Positions 34,735 to 44,451 of a DNA stretch of 64,000 nt are shown piece by piece. The position numbers were made by a program, and so were the translations under genes. The stretch covers positions 1,674,001-1,738,000 of the forward strand of contig NZ_CP108508.1 in assembly GCF_035917275.1 (NCBI RefSeq). The letters are read 5' to 3'. The notes under the pieces were generated by a model that saw only the letters and a program-made list of their open reading frames with translations, ran no database searches and was not told where the DNA came from. The stretch is from Streptomyces sp. NBC_01237 (GTDB taxonomy: Bacteria > Actinomycetota > Actinomycetes > Streptomycetales > Streptomycetaceae). Every line of letters begins with the position of its first letter. Position 1 is the first letter of the stretch.

Positions 34735-36345
34735 ATGACCACCCTGCAGAGCGTCCCGGCACTCGGGACGCACCCGGCCTCCGGCTCCCTCCCGAGCCGC
34801 GCCGAGACTCGGGAGCAGCTCTCCAAGGCGACGTACGACCTCCTGGTCATCGGCGGCGGCATCCTGGGCATCTCCACCGCCTGGCACGCCGCGCAGTCCG
34901 GACTGCGGGTGGCGCTGGTGGACGCCGGTGACTTCGCCGGGGCGACCTCCTCCGCCTCCTCCAAGCTGCTCCACGGCGGTCTGCGCTACCTGCAGACCGG
35001 CGCGGTGAAGCTGGTGGCGGAGAACCACTTCGAACGGCGCGCGGTCTCCCGCGAGGTCGCCCCGCACCTGGCCAATCCGCTCACCTTCTACCTGCCGGTC
35101 TACAAGGGCGGGCCGCACGGCGCGGCGAAGCTCGGTGCGGGCGTGTTCGCGTACTCGGCGCTGTCCGCGTTCGGTGACGGCCTCGGCCATGTGATCAGCC
35201 CCGCGAAGGCGCAGCGCGACGTCCCCGAGCTGCGTACGGACAACCTGAAGGCCGTCGCGGTCTACGGCGACGACCAGATGAACGACGCCCGCATGGCGCT
35301 GATGACGGTCCGTGCGGCCGTCGAGGCGGGTGCGGCCGTCCTCAACCACGCGGCGGTGACCGGCCTCCGGTTCACCAGGGGCCGGGTCACGGGCGCCGAT
35401 CTGTCGGACCGCACGGACGGCACGGAGTTCGGGATCACCGCCCGGCTCGTGCTGAACGCGACGGGACCGTGGGTCGATCACCTGCGGAAGATGGAGGACC
35501 CGAACGCGGCGCCTTCCATACGTCTGTCCAAGGGCGCGCACCTGGTGCTCAAGCGCACCCGCCCCTGGAAGGCGGCGCTGGCCACCCCGATCGACAAGTA
35601 CCGCATCACGTTCGCCCTGCCCTGGGAGGACATGCTGCTGCTCGGTACGACCGACGAGGAGTACGAGGGCGACCCGGGCGATGTCGCGGTGACCGAGGCG
35701 GACACGGCGCAGATCCTGGACGAGGCGGCGTTCTCGATCCGGGACCAGCAACTGTCCCGCGATCTGATCACGTACTCCTTCGCGGGTCTGCGGGTGCTGC
35801 CCGGCGGCCCCGGCGACACGTCCAAGGCGAAGCGCGAGACGGTCGTGACGGAGGGCCGCGGCGGCATGCTCTCGGTCGCCGGCGGCAAGTGGACGACGTT
35901 CCGCCACATCGGCCGCACCGTGATGAACAAGCTCGCCGCGCTGCCGGGGCACCCGCTGGCGGAGGACATGGAGCCGATGGCACGGCTGCCGCGGAAGCTT
36001 CCGCTGCCCGGGATATCCAACCCCGCCGCGGTCGCGCACCGGCTCCTGGTCGACGGCGGTGCCCCCGGTCCCCGGATGTCGCCCGACACCGCACGGCACC
36101 TGGCCACCCACTACGGTTCGCTGTCCTTCGACATCGCGCGCCTGGCGAACGAGAACCCGGCGCTGGCCGAGCGCGTCCACCCGGACGCGCCGGAGATCTG
36201 GGCCCAGGTCGCCTACGCCCGCGACCACGAGTGGGCCGAGACGGCGGACGATGTGCTGCGCCGCCGTACGACGCTGACGATCCGGGGGCTCGCGACCGAC
36301 GAGATCCGCGGCAGGGTCGAGGACATGCTGGCCGGCCGGGGCTGA
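34735..36345 (+). CDS. glpD: Aerobic glycerol-3-phosphate dehydrogenase GlpD
   Basis: 536-residue FAD enzyme oxidising glycerol 3-phosphate to dihydroxyacetone phosphate at the membrane. The dinucleotide fold LLVIGGGILGISTAWHAA (about residues 37-54), the SSKLLHGGLRYL motif, NATGPW and SVAGGKWTTFR are family signatures, and the C-terminal helical domain is present. The ATG at 34735 uses GAGGAG that lies inside the last codons of glpK, so translation is coupled. A strong hairpin at 36372-36408 closes the operon. Confidence 0.96.
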   Translation: MTTLQSVPALGTHPASGSLPSRAETREQLSKATYDLLVIGGGILGISTAWHAAQSGLRVALVDAGDFAGATSSASSKLLHGGLRYLQTGAVKLVAENHFERRAVSREVAPHLANPLTFYLPVYKGGPHGAAKLGAGVFAYSALSAFGDGLGHVISPAKAQRDVPELRTDNLKAVAVYGDDQMNDARMALMTVRAAVEAGAAVLNHAAVTGLRFTRGRVTGADLSDRTDGTEFGITARLVLNATGPWVDHLRKMEDPNAAPSIRLSKGAHLVLKRTRPWKAALATPIDKYRITFALPWEDMLLLGTTDEEYEGDPGDVAVTEADTAQILDEAAFSIRDQQLSRDLITYSFAGLRVLPGGPGDTSKAKRETVVTEGRGGMLSVAGGKWTTFRHIGRTVMNKLAALPGHPLAEDMEPMARLPRKLPLPGISNPAAVAHRLLVDGGAPGPRMSPDTARHLATHYGSLSFDIARLANENPALAERVHPDAPEIWAQVAYARDHEWAETADDVLRRRTTLTIRGLATDEIRGRVEDMLAGRG

Positions 36346-36371
36346 TCACCGGACCGGCACCGGGCGGGTGC

Positions 36372-36408
36372 ACGGGGGCGCTTCCCACTGGCGGGGAGGC
36401 GCCCCCGT
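36372..36408 (+). terminator. gyl operon terminator
   Basis: ACGGGGGCGC pairs with GCGCCCCCGT, with extra TTCCC/GGGGA pairing inside, starting 27 bp past the glpD stop. Confidence 0.8.
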
Positions 36409-36501
36409 CCGCGCATCCGGGACACCGCGCCGCACCCCTGCCCGGGTATGTGCCACACGGCCGCCATACGCGCGCAATATGCCGCGGGGACAGTGGAGGT
36501 C

Positions 36502-37560
36502 ATGAAATTCTCCGTACTTTCCCTGATCGGCCACTCCCCGCACCCGCTGACCGGTGAACTCCCCTCGGCCGCCGACCGGTTCGAGGAGGTGATCGAAACC
36601 GGTGCGGCGGCGGAGCGCCTCGGTTTCGACGCGTACGCGATCGGCGAGCGGCACGCCGGGCCGTTCCTCTCCTCCGGCCCGAGCGTGGTGCTGGGCGCGA
36701 TCGCCGCCCGTACGAGCGTCATCAGGCTGCTGACCGGGGTCACGGTCGTCGCGATCCTGGACCCGGTGCGGGTCGCCGAGGACTTCGCGACGCTCGACCA
36801 GCTCTCCCGGGGGCGGCTCGAACTGGTCGTCGGAAAGGGCGCCGAGGCCGGGCACTTCGACCTCTTCGGACTCGACGAGGACCGTCAGTGGGACCTCCAG
36901 GAGGAGAAGTACGAACTGCTGCGGCGGCTGTGGACGGAGGAGGGCGTGGACTGGGAGGGCGAGTTCCGTCCACCGCTGAAGAACGTGACGACGGTGCCGC
37001 GTCCGTACGCCGGGGCGCCCCGCGTCTGGCACGGCTCGGCGACCAGCCTCAACTCCCCCGAGCTGGCGGCCAAGCACGGTGATCCGCTGTTCACGGCCAA
37101 TGCCGTCCAGCCGCGCGAGGCGTACGCGCGGCTGATCGACCACTACCGGGAGCGCTTCGAGGCGTACGGGCACGATCCGGCCGACGCGCATGTGGCGGCG
37201 GGCTCGGGCGGGCTGCTGATCGCGAACAGTCCGCGGGAGGCCGTCGGACGGTACAAGGAGCTGTACGAGGCACGGGTGCGGCAGACGTTCAAACCCCATC
37301 TCGCGGGCCGGGCCGGGTACAACACCCCGTTCCGGACGATCGAGGACGCGATGGAGAACGGACCTCAGCTGATCGGCAGCCCGCAGCAGATCATCGACAA
37401 GATCCTCGGCTACCACGCGGTGTACCGTCACGACCTCCAGTCGATCACCGTGGACGGCTTCGGACTGAGCCAGGAGGAACAGCTGGAGACCCTGGAGAGG
37501 TTCGCCGAGGAGATCGCCCCCGTCGTACGACGCGAGGCACCGTCCTCCCTCTGGGAGTGA
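36502..37560 (+). CDS. LLM-class flavin oxidoreductase
   Basis: 352-residue luciferase-like monooxygenase. It begins MKFSVLSLIGH with the first beta strand, then YAIGERHAGPF, the LLTGVTVVAILDPVRVAEDFATLDQLSRGRLELVVGKG block (about 76-110) typical of the family, and WHGSATS. The ATG at 36502 is chosen because the strand starts there and GGAGG is just upstream (short 2-nt spacing); a longer frame from 36448 adds unrelated residues. It stands between the gyl operon and a GntR regulator with its own promoter. Substrate unknown. Confidence 0.82.
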   Translation: MKFSVLSLIGHSPHPLTGELPSAADRFEEVIETGAAAERLGFDAYAIGERHAGPFLSSGPSVVLGAIAARTSVIRLLTGVTVVAILDPVRVAEDFATLDQLSRGRLELVVGKGAEAGHFDLFGLDEDRQWDLQEEKYELLRRLWTEEGVDWEGEFRPPLKNVTTVPRPYAGAPRVWHGSATSLNSPELAAKHGDPLFTANAVQPREAYARLIDHYRERFEAYGHDPADAHVAAGSGGLLIANSPREAVGRYKELYEARVRQTFKPHLAGRAGYNTPFRTIEDAMENGPQLIGSPQQIIDKILGYHAVYRHDLQSITVDGFGLSQEEQLETLERFAEEIAPVVRREAPSSLWE

Positions 37561-37609
37561 CCAGCACCACGGCTGGGGCAGAGGCTGCTCTTTCGGGTGT
37601 CCGGACCCG

Positions 37610-37636
37610 CATAATGGAGCCAGACATCGGATGTCT
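37610..37636 (+). promoter_or_regulatory. gntR promoter -10 and perfect operator palindrome
   Basis: CATAAT (37610-37615) is a likely -10. AGACATCGGATGTCT (37622-37636) is a perfect 15-bp palindrome over the expected transcription start of the GntR gene, so autorepression is likely. The same ACATCGGATGT core recurs in the fuconate operon promoter at 44452-44482. Confidence 0.7.
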
Positions 37637-37664
37637 AATCCAGTCCGAATCCAGGAGGACCGTC

Positions 37665-38336
37665 ATGGCTGTCACCGACGAGGCGATCGAGAAGATCAAG
37701 GGAATGATCGTCTCGGGTGCGCTACGTCCCGGCGACCGGCTGCCCAAGGAGAGTGAACTCGCCGCGGAACTGGGGCTGTCGCGCAACTCCCTGCGGGAGG
37801 CGGTGCGCGCCCTGTCGCTGATCCGGATCCTCGATGTGCGGCAGGGCGACGGCACCTATGTCACCAGCCTGGACCCGCAGCTGCTCCTGGAGGCGCTGAG
37901 CTTCGTGGTGGACTTCCACCGCGACGACACGGTGCTGGAATTCCTCGCGGTGCGCCGTATCCTGGAGCCGGCCGCGACCGCGATGGCGGCGGGCCGGATC
38001 AGCGAGACCCAACTCGACGTGCTCGGGGCCCAGTTGGATGCCCTGGGCGGACAGCCGTCGGTCGAGGAGCTGGTCGCGGCCGACCTGGACTTCCACCGCG
38101 GGATCGTGCAGTCCTCCGGCAATTCGGTGCTCTGCTCCCTGCTCGACGGACTCTCCGGGCCGACCACACGGGCGCGGGTCTGGCGCGGTCTGACGCAGGA
38201 GGACGCCGTCAGCCGCACCCTGCACGAGCACCGGGCGATCCTCGCCGCGCTGCGGGACCGGGACGCGGAGGCCGCACGCGCCTGGGCGACGGTGCATGTG
38301 GCGAGCGTGGAGCAGTGGCTCAGGTCCACGCTGTGA
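37665..38336 (+). CDS. GntR/FadR-family regulator (FCD domain)
   Basis: 223-residue repressor. The winged helix (MIVSGALRPGDRLPKESELAAELGLSRNSLREAVRAL, DVRQGDGTYV) is followed by an FCD ligand domain with metal-type residues (DLDFHRGIV, HEHRAIL, VHVASV). The ATG at 37665 has AGGAGG (37653-37658). A perfect palindrome at 37622-37636 lies over its own start region and recurs before the fuconate dehydratase operon that converges on it, so it most likely controls L-fuconate or related sugar-acid use. The effector is inferred. Confidence 0.88.
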   Translation: MAVTDEAIEKIKGMIVSGALRPGDRLPKESELAAELGLSRNSLREAVRALSLIRILDVRQGDGTYVTSLDPQLLLEALSFVVDFHRDDTVLEFLAVRRILEPAATAMAAGRISETQLDVLGAQLDALGGQPSVEELVAADLDFHRGIVQSSGNSVLCSLLDGLSGPTTRARVWRGLTQEDAVSRTLHEHRAILAALRDRDAEAARAWATVHVASVEQWLRSTL

Positions 38337-38423
38337 GGCTCGTCCGGGCCCGGCGGCCGCGCCCGCCCCGGAGTCCATGACACCGGGGACGCCTCATCGA
38401 ACCTCTCCGGACGCCATGACATA

Positions 38424-38465
38424 CGTACGGGCCGGTGGGTGACACCTCACCCACCGGCCCGTACG
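38424..38465. terminator. Convergent terminator, perfect 19-bp stem
   Basis: Arms 38424-38442 and 38447-38465 are perfectly complementary around a CACC loop. It separates the GntR gene (+) from the sugar permease gene (-). Confidence 0.85.
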
Positions 38466-38498
38466 GCACGGCCCGCCCGCTCCCGCGAGGCGGTCCGC

Positions 38499-39542
38499 TC
38501 AGTCCTGCTTCTCGCCGCTCGCGAAGCGGGAGATGACCAGCGCGACGATGATGATCGCGCCGTTGAGGAACTGGTTCCACAGGGCCGGCACACCGCCGAG
38601 GGTCATCACATTGACCACCAGCTGAAGCGTCAGTACGCCGGTCAGGGCACCGAACAGCGTGCCGCGCCCGCCCTTGAGGCTGATGCCGCCGATCACCGCG
38701 GCGGCGAACACCTGGAAGATCCAGCCGTTGCCCTGGGTGGCCGCGACCGATCCGTAGTGGCCGGTGTAGAGGATGCCCGCGAAGGCCGCCAGCAGCCCGC
38801 CGACGGCCAGCACGATCCAGGTGATCCGGTCGACCCGGATTCCGGCCGCCCGCGCCGCCTCCGGGTTGCCGCCGATGGCGTACAGCGAGCGCCCGTGACG
38901 CAGCCAGGCCAGCGCCGCGCCGCCGATCGCGAACAGCGCCAGGCAGATCCAGACAGCGGCCGGGGCGCCGAACCACTCGCTCTTGCCCAGGTAGCGGAAG
39001 GACTCCGGGACGTCGGTGATCGACTTGCCCTCGGTGATACCGATGTGGAGGCCGCGCAGCATGGTGAGCATGCCGAGCGTGGCGATGAAGCCGTTGACCC
39101 GGAGCTTGAGGATCAGGAAGCCGTTGATCACGCCCACGAGCAGGCCGACGAGCAGGCAGAGCGGAATCGCCGACCAGGCCGGGAAGAGCTCCAGACCGGC
39201 GAAGCGGCCGCCGTCCGTGGGGAGCACCAGCCACATGGCGACGACGGGCGCGATGCCGATCGTCGATTCCAGGGACAGGTCCATCCGGCCGCAGATGAGG
39301 ATCAGTGCCTGGCCGAGCACGAGCAGGCTCAGCTCGGAGGACTGCTGGACGACGCTGATCAGGTTGTTGGAGGTGAGGAACACCGGCGAGACGATGAACC
39401 CGATCACCATCAGCACCAGGATCACCGGCACCAGCGAGAAGTCGCTCCACCGGATCAGCGCCAGCCGACTGCGCGGGCCGGTGTCCCCCGCCCCGCTCTT
39501 GATGCCGTCGTCGGCGACGGACGGCGGTATCGTCCCGGTCAT
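38499..39542 (-). CDS. Sugar ABC transporter permease (RbsC-type)
   Basis: 347-residue inner-membrane permease of the ribose/CUT2 class with about nine or ten membrane segments. The [14 protein letters not shown] block and the [23 protein letters not shown] motif (coupling region) are diagnostic. The ATG at 39542 overlaps the stop of the ATPase gene (ATGA), so translation is coupled; the longer frame to 39944 is a shadow. Last gene of the fuconate/sugar operon. With one ATPase (two NBDs) and one binding protein, it completes a CUT2 importer. Confidence 0.92.
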   Translation of the reverse strand: MTGTIPPSVADDGIKSGAGDTGPRSRLALIRWSDFSLVPVILVLMVIGFIVSPVFLTSNNLISVVQQSSELSLLVLGQALILICGRMDLSLESTIGIAPVVAMWLVLPTDGGRFAGLELFPAWSAIPLCLLVGLLVGVINGFLILKLRVNGFIATLGMLTMLRGLHIGITEGKSITDVPESFRYLGKSEWFGAPAAVWICLALFAIGGAALAWLRHGRSLYAIGGNPEAARAAGIRVDRITWIVLAVGGLLAAFAGILYTGHYGSVAATQGNGWIFQVFAAAVIGGISLKGGRGTLFGALTGVLTLQLVVNVMTLGGVPALWNQFLNGAIIIVALVISRFASGEKQD

Positions 39543-41056
39543 TCCCTTTCCCCCACACCTTCCATGGCGGCGACGAGTTCCCCGTCGGTCCACCCGCTTG
39601 CGAACGTCGCGACGACCCGCCCGTGGAACAGGGCGAGCACCCGGTCGCAGACCCGTAGATCGTCCAGCTCGTCCGAGATGATCACTGCCGCGTTTCCTTC
39701 GTCGGCGACCCGCCGGACCACACCCAGCAGCGAGTCCTTGGACTTGATGTCCACCCCCGCCGTGGGCCGGACCGCGACCAGCGCGCTCGGTCCGCGGGCC
39801 AGCGCACGGGCGACCACCACCTTCTGCTGGTTGCCGCCGGAGAGCCCGGAGACCGGCTGCTCGGGCCCCTGGGTCTTGATGTCGAGCGAGGCGATCATGG
39901 ACCGGGCGAACTGCCGGGTGCGGGAGGGCAGTACGGTCCCCCACGGGCCGAGCTGGTCGGTGACCGTGAGGGTGGCGTTCTCGGCGACGCTGCGGTCCAG
40001 CACGAGCCCCTGGTCGTGGCGGTCCTCGGGGATGTACCCGATCCCGGCGTCCAGGGCGTGCGGCACGCTGCCGGGCCGTACGGCGCTGCCGTGCACGGAG
40101 ACCGTGCCGCCGGTCGCCCTGCGCATCCCGGCCAGCGTCTCGCCGAGCGCGGTGTTGCCGCTGGCCGCCGAGCCCGCGAGGCCGAGCACCTCACCGGGGC
40201 GCACCTGGAGGTCGATCGCCTCGAACTCGCCCGTCAGCGCCAGCTGTTCGGTACGCAGCACGGGGGCGGCGGACTCGTCGACCGCGCCTGCGCCGGTGGC
40301 GTGCCAGGCGCCCGCGCCGCTGCCCTGCTCCCCCGTCATCGCCGCGACCAGATCGGCCTTGCCGATGTCGGCGACCGGGGCGGTCAGCACATGGCGGGCG
40401 TCACGGTAGACGGTGACGGCGGTGCACAGCTCGTACACCTCCTGGAGATGGTGGGAGATGAACAGGAACGCCACTCCCTGGCCCTGGAGTTCCCGCAGCT
40501 TGTCGAAGAGCCGCCCGATCCCGCGGGCGTCGAGCTGTGCGGTCGGTTCGTCCAGGACGATCAGCCGGGCGCCGAAGGACAGCGCGCGGGCGATCTCCAC
40601 GAACTGCCGCTGCTCCACGGCGAGGTCCCGGGCGCGCGCGTTGGGGTCGACCTGGACCCCGTACTCGGCGAGCAGCGCCTCGGCACGTCTGCGGAGCCTG
40701 CCCCAGCTGATCCAGCGGGCGTTGTCGTCGAAGCGGTTGAGGAAGAGGTTCTCGGCGACGGTCAGGTCCGGGACGACCATGGACTTCTGGTAGACGCAGG
40801 CGATCCTGGACTGCCAGGCCATGGTGTCCCCGAAGGCGGGCGACGGCTCCCCGCCGAAGGTCACGGTGCCCTCGTCCGCCCGGTGGAGTCCGGTGAGGAC
40901 GCTGACGAGGGTGGACTTGCCCGCGCCGTTGCGGCCGACGAGCGCGTGGGACTCGCCGGGCCGCACCGTGAGCTCGACGCCGTCCAGTGCCACCGTGGGT
41001 CCGAAGCGTTTGACGATGCCTGTCGCCTGTACGGCAGGTGGTGGTGCCTGGTTCAT
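39539..41056 (-). CDS. Sugar ABC transporter ATPase (RbsA-type, two NBDs)
   Basis: 505-residue fused ATPase of the CUT2 class. NBD1 is intact: Walker A GRNGAGKS (41-48) and Walker B LIVLDEP (165-171). Its signature region reads LAVEQRQ. NBD2 is degenerate: the Walker A region reads GSAASGNT (295-302) with Asn for Lys, and the Walker B strand reads ALVAVRPT (425-432) with no Asp-Glu, although the signature LSGGNQQK (405-412) is kept. One catalytic site is expected. The ATG at 41056 lies 2 bp after the binding-protein stop, and its end overlaps the permease start. Confidence 0.92.
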   Translation of the reverse strand: MNQAPPPAVQATGIVKRFGPTVALDGVELTVRPGESHALVGRNGAGKSTLVSVLTGLHRADEGTVTFGGEPSPAFGDTMAWQSRIACVYQKSMVVPDLTVAENLFLNRFDDNARWISWGRLRRRAEALLAEYGVQVDPNARARDLAVEQRQFVEIARALSFGARLIVLDEPTAQLDARGIGRLFDKLRELQGQGVAFLFISHHLQEVYELCTAVTVYRDARHVLTAPVADIGKADLVAAMTGEQGSGAGAWHATGAGAVDESAAPVLRTEQLALTGEFEAIDLQVRPGEVLGLAGSAASGNTALGETLAGMRRATGGTVSVHGSAVRPGSVPHALDAGIGYIPEDRHDQGLVLDRSVAENATLTVTDQLGPWGTVLPSRTRQFARSMIASLDIKTQGPEQPVSGLSGGNQQKVVVARALARGPSALVAVRPTAGVDIKSKDSLLGVVRRVADEGNAAVIISDELDDLRVCDRVLALFHGRVVATFASGWTDGELVAAMEGVGERE

Positions 41057-41058
41057 GG

Positions 41059-42099
41059 CTAGCTCTTCTTCTCCAGCTGATTGGCCCACAGCTTCGGGTC
41101 GTCGACGTTCTCCTTGGTCACCAGGGGCGCCGGGAGCTGGTCCTCGAAACCGCCCGGGATCTTGATGATGTTCGAGTCATGGTCGGTCGGACCTTCCTTG
41201 AAGGTCTTCCCCTCCAGGGCCGCCTTGGCGTAGTACAGGGCGTACTTCGCGTAGAGGTCGGCGGGCTGGGAGATCGTCGCGTCGATCTTCCCGGCCTTGA
41301 TGGCGTCGAACTCCTCCGGGATGCCGTCGTTGGAGATGATCGTGATGTGGCCCGGCGTACCGGCCGGCTTCAGCAGCTTCTTCTGCTCCAGGAGGGCGAG
41401 TGTGGGCTGGAGGAACACCCCGCCCGCCTGCATGTAGATCCCGTTGATGTCGGGGTGCGCGGCCAGCGTCGACTGGAGCTTGGCGGAGGCGACATCGCCC
41501 TTCCACTCCGTGGCCAGCTCGAAGACCTCGATGCCGGGGAAGTCCTTGTCCATGCACTCCTTGAACGCCTGGGAGCGGTCGCGCCCGTTGATCGAGGAGA
41601 GGTCGCCCTGGAACTCGACGACCTTGCCCTTGCCCTTGAGCTGCTCACCGAGGTACTTGCAGGCGTTGGCGCCGTACGCCTTGTTGTCGGCGCGCACCAC
41701 CATGTAGATGCTGCCCTTGTCGGGGCGGGTGTCGACGCTGATGACCGGGATCTTCTTCTCGTTCAGCGTGTTGAGCGTCTCGGCTATCGCACCGGTGTCC
41801 TGCGGGGCCATCACGACGGCCTTGGCGCCCTGGTCGGTGAACGTCTGGACGTTGGCGACGAGCTTGCCGATGTCGTTCTGCGAGTTGGTCAGCGGAAGGG
41901 CCGCGACCTCTCCGCCCTTGACGCCCTTCTCCACGTACTGCTGGTAGGAGTTCCAGAAATCGCTGTCGCTGCGCGGCAGGTCGATGCCGACCTTTCCGCC
42001 ACCGTCCCCGCTGTCGGCGGAGTCGCGGTTGCAGCCCGCAAGGGCTGTGACGGCCAGCAGTACGGCGCAGGCTGCCGCACTCGTCGTACGCACTCTCAT
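41059..42099 (-). CDS. Sugar-binding lipoprotein of ABC importer
   Basis: 346-residue periplasmic-type binding protein (type 1, ribose/galactose-like). The N-terminal lipoprotein signal ends LAGC, Cys about residue 23. The binding fold starts KVGIDLPRSDSDFWNSY and has QTFTDQGAKAVVMAPQDTGAI and ISVDTRPDKG, typical of pentose/deoxyhexose binders. It is separated by 183 bp from the SDR gene and by 2 bp from the ATPase gene. The ligand may be L-fucose, L-fuconate or a related sugar, from operon context only. Confidence 0.9.
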   Translation of the reverse strand: MRVRTTSAAACAVLLAVTALAGCNRDSADSGDGGGKVGIDLPRSDSDFWNSYQQYVEKGVKGGEVAALPLTNSQNDIGKLVANVQTFTDQGAKAVVMAPQDTGAIAETLNTLNEKKIPVISVDTRPDKGSIYMVVRADNKAYGANACKYLGEQLKGKGKVVEFQGDLSSINGRDRSQAFKECMDKDFPGIEVFELATEWKGDVASAKLQSTLAAHPDINGIYMQAGGVFLQPTLALLEQKKLLKPAGTPGHITIISNDGIPEEFDAIKAGKIDATISQPADLYAKYALYYAKAALEGKTFKEGPTDHDSNIIKIPGGFEDQLPAPLVTKENVDDPKLWANQLEKKS

Positions 42100-42187
42100 G
42101 GGGTCCCGTCCTTCGTGGAGTACTGGCTCGGAGCATTTCGGCGGTGCGGGGCAGTGCGGGTGGGGCGGCTCATTCTGCGGTGCGGGG

Positions 42188-42256
42188 GGTGCTGGTGGTA
42201 CGTGCAGCGCCGGTGGTGCTGGTGGGGTGGGCGGTGCTGGTGGTGCTGGTGGTGCG
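42188..42256. repeat. GGTGCTGGT low-complexity stretch
   Basis: The 183-bp gap between the SDR and binding-protein genes contains several imperfect GGTGCTGGTGG copies with a strong purine/pyrimidine strand bias. It is slippage-prone; no function is visible. Confidence 0.6.
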
Positions 42257-42282
42257 CTGTATCAGGCGTCCGGTACGTGGTC

Positions 42283-43062
42283 TCAGGCGTCGGCGGGGCG
42301 CAGCCGCAGGCCCTGCATCCCCCCGTCGACGGCGAGGGCGGTGCCCGTGACGGAGGCTGCCGCCGGGCTCGCGAGATAGACGACGGCGGCGGCGACCTCG
42401 TCGGCCGAGACCAGCCGGCCCAGCGGCTGGCGGGCGTTGAGCGCGGCGCGTTCGGCGCCCGGATCGTCGGCCTGGCCGAGCAGCCTGCCGATCCACGGAG
42501 TGTCCGCGGTGCCCGGGTTGACGCAGTTGACGCGGACCCCTTCACGGACGTGGTCGGCGGCCATGGCGAGGGTCAGCGAGAGCACCGCACCCTTGCTCGC
42601 GCTGTAGAGCGCCCGTTGCGGCAGCCCGGCGGTGGCGGCGATCGAGCAGGTCTGGGTGATCGACGCGGAGCCCGGCCGGCCGGCCGCGGCGCGGCGCAGA
42701 TGGGGCAGCGCATGGCGGGCGGCACGGACCATGCCGAGGACGTTGATGTCCAGCACCCGGGCCCACTCGTCGTCGTCGTTGTCCTCCACGGTGCCGATGG
42801 AACCGATCCCCGCGTTGGACACCAGGGTGTGCAGGCCACCCAGCTCGGCGGCGGCCCGGTCCACCGCGTCCCGTACGGCCGCGTCGTCCCTGACATCGGC
42901 CTTGAGCGCGAGCACACCCGCGGGCGCGCCCGTGGTCTCCCGGTCCAGGATCGCGACCCGGGCGCCGCGCTCCAGGAGCATCGTCGCCACGGCGGCTCCG
43001 ATCCCGGACGCACCGCCCGTCACCAGGGCGGACATCTGGTCGAAGTCCTGTGTACCGGTCAT
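42283..43062 (-). CDS. SDR dehydrogenase, probable keto-deoxy-fuconate dehydrogenase
   Basis: 259-residue short-chain dehydrogenase. NAD-binding TGGASGIG (about 15-22), SNAGIGS, the catalytic Ser (TQTCSIAA), YSASK (Tyr-x3-Lys) and NPGTADTPW are complete. The ATG at 43062 has AGGAGG 7-8 nt upstream and overlaps the stop of fuconate dehydratase (ATGA). In the Xanthomonas-type fucose pathway, 2-keto-3-deoxy-L-fuconate from FucD is oxidised by an SDR of this kind before cleavage to pyruvate and lactate; that role is inferred from coupling to fucD. Confidence 0.85.
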   Translation of the reverse strand: MTGTQDFDQMSALVTGGASGIGAAVATMLLERGARVAILDRETTGAPAGVLALKADVRDDAAVRDAVDRAAAELGGLHTLVSNAGIGSIGTVEDNDDDEWARVLDINVLGMVRAARHALPHLRRAAAGRPGSASITQTCSIAATAGLPQRALYSASKGAVLSLTLAMAADHVREGVRVNCVNPGTADTPWIGRLLGQADDPGAERAALNARQPLGRLVSADEVAAAVVYLASPAAASVTGTALAVDGGMQGLRLRPADA

Positions 43063-44432
43063 CGGTCGGCCTCCTGAGGCGTGCGGCGGGCCTGCCAGAC
43101 GGGGCCCTGGGGGTAGCGGTGGTCGGCGATCGATCCGGGAAGCATCCGGGCCGAGAAGCCGGGGGCGCGCGGCGCGACGTAGCGTCCGTCCTCGATGACG
43201 GTGGGGTCGGCGAAGTGCTCGTGGAGATGGTCGACGTACTCGATCACGCGGTCCTCCCAGGTTCCGGAGACCGCCACATAGTCGAACATCGAGAGGTGCT
43301 GGACCAGTTCGCACAGGCCGACGCCTCCGGCGTGCGGGCAGACGGGCACCTGGTACTTGGCGGCGAGCAGCAGGATCGCCAGGTTCTCGTTGACGCCCGC
43401 GACGCGTGCGGCGTCGATCTGGACGAAGTCGACGGCACCGGCCTGGAGCAGCTGCTTGAACACGACGCGGTTGGCGGCGTGTTCGCCGGTGGCGACCTTG
43501 ACCGACTGTCCGGCACGCACGGCGGCGTGGCCGAGGATGTCGTCGGGGCTGGTCGGCTCCTCGATCCAGTGCGGGTCGTAGGGCGCGAGCGCGCTCATCC
43601 AGGCCACCGCGTCGGCGACGTCCCAGCGCTGGTTGGCGTCGACGGCGATCCGGATGCCGGGGCCGACGGCCTCGCGGGCGAGCGCGAGTCTGCGGATGTC
43701 GTCGTCCAGGTCGCCGCCGACCTTCAGCTTGATCTGGCCGAAGCCGTCCGCGACCGCTTCCTGGGCGAGCTTGACGAGTTTCTCGTCGGAGTAGCCCAGC
43801 CAGCCGGGCGAGGTGGTGTACGCGGGATAGCCCCGGGCGAGAAGCCGCTCGGTACGCTCGGCACGGCCCGGCTCGGCGGCCCGCAGGATCGCGAGGGCCT
43901 CCTCGGGGGTGAGCGCGTCGGTGAGATAGCGGAAGTCGACGAGGGAGACGAGCTCCTCCGGCGTCATCGCGGCGAGGAACTGCCAGACCGGCAGTCCGGC
44001 GGCCTTGGCCGCGAGGTCCCAGGCGGCGTTGACGACCGCGCCGGCCGCCATGTGCATCACGCCCTTCTCCGGTCCCAGCCAGCGCAGTTGCGAGTCATGG
44101 GTGAGCTCGCGGTGCAGCGCGCCGAGGTCGGCCGCCGTACGGGGCGCCGGCCGCCCCACCACGTAGGGCCGCAGCGCCTCGATGGCCGCGGCCATGACCT
44201 CGTTGCCCCGCCCGATGGTGAAACAGAAGCCATGTCCCTCGATGCCGGCGCCGCCGCTGTCCGGGGTACCGGTACCGGCGGAGGAGCCGGGGCCGCCGGG
44301 GATGTCCGTGCGCAGGACGACGTAGGCGGCGGAGTAGTCGGGATCGGGGTTCATGGCGTCCGAGCCGTCCAGCTGTTCCGAGGTGGGAAAACGGATGTCG
44401 TGAACCTCGAAATCCGTGACGGTCTGACTCAT
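43059..44432 (-). CDS. fucD: L-fuconate dehydratase (enolase superfamily)
   Basis: 457-residue mandelate-racemase-type dehydratase forming 2-keto-3-deoxy-L-fuconate. The N-terminal [20 protein letters not shown] and [13 protein letters not shown] segments are hallmarks of FucD. The KxK base (IKLKVGG), metal ligands in DANQRWD, EEP and GEH, and the C-terminal [19 protein letters not shown] are present. First gene of the operon, overlapping the SDR by 4 bp. Two GntR-type sites (44452-44482) lie upstream. A close paralogous sugar-acid specificity is possible but less likely. Confidence 0.92.
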   Translation of the reverse strand: MSQTVTDFEVHDIRFPTSEQLDGSDAMNPDPDYSAAYVVLRTDIPGGPGSSAGTGTPDSGGAGIEGHGFCFTIGRGNEVMAAAIEALRPYVVGRPAPRTAADLGALHRELTHDSQLRWLGPEKGVMHMAAGAVVNAAWDLAAKAAGLPVWQFLAAMTPEELVSLVDFRYLTDALTPEEALAILRAAEPGRAERTERLLARGYPAYTTSPGWLGYSDEKLVKLAQEAVADGFGQIKLKVGGDLDDDIRRLALAREAVGPGIRIAVDANQRWDVADAVAWMSALAPYDPHWIEEPTSPDDILGHAAVRAGQSVKVATGEHAANRVVFKQLLQAGAVDFVQIDAARVAGVNENLAILLLAAKYQVPVCPHAGGVGLCELVQHLSMFDYVAVSGTWEDRVIEYVDHLHEHFADPTVIEDGRYVAPRAPGFSARMLPGSIADHRYPQGPVWQARRTPQEADR

Positions 44433-44451
44433 GTGCGCCCCCAGGGGAATA

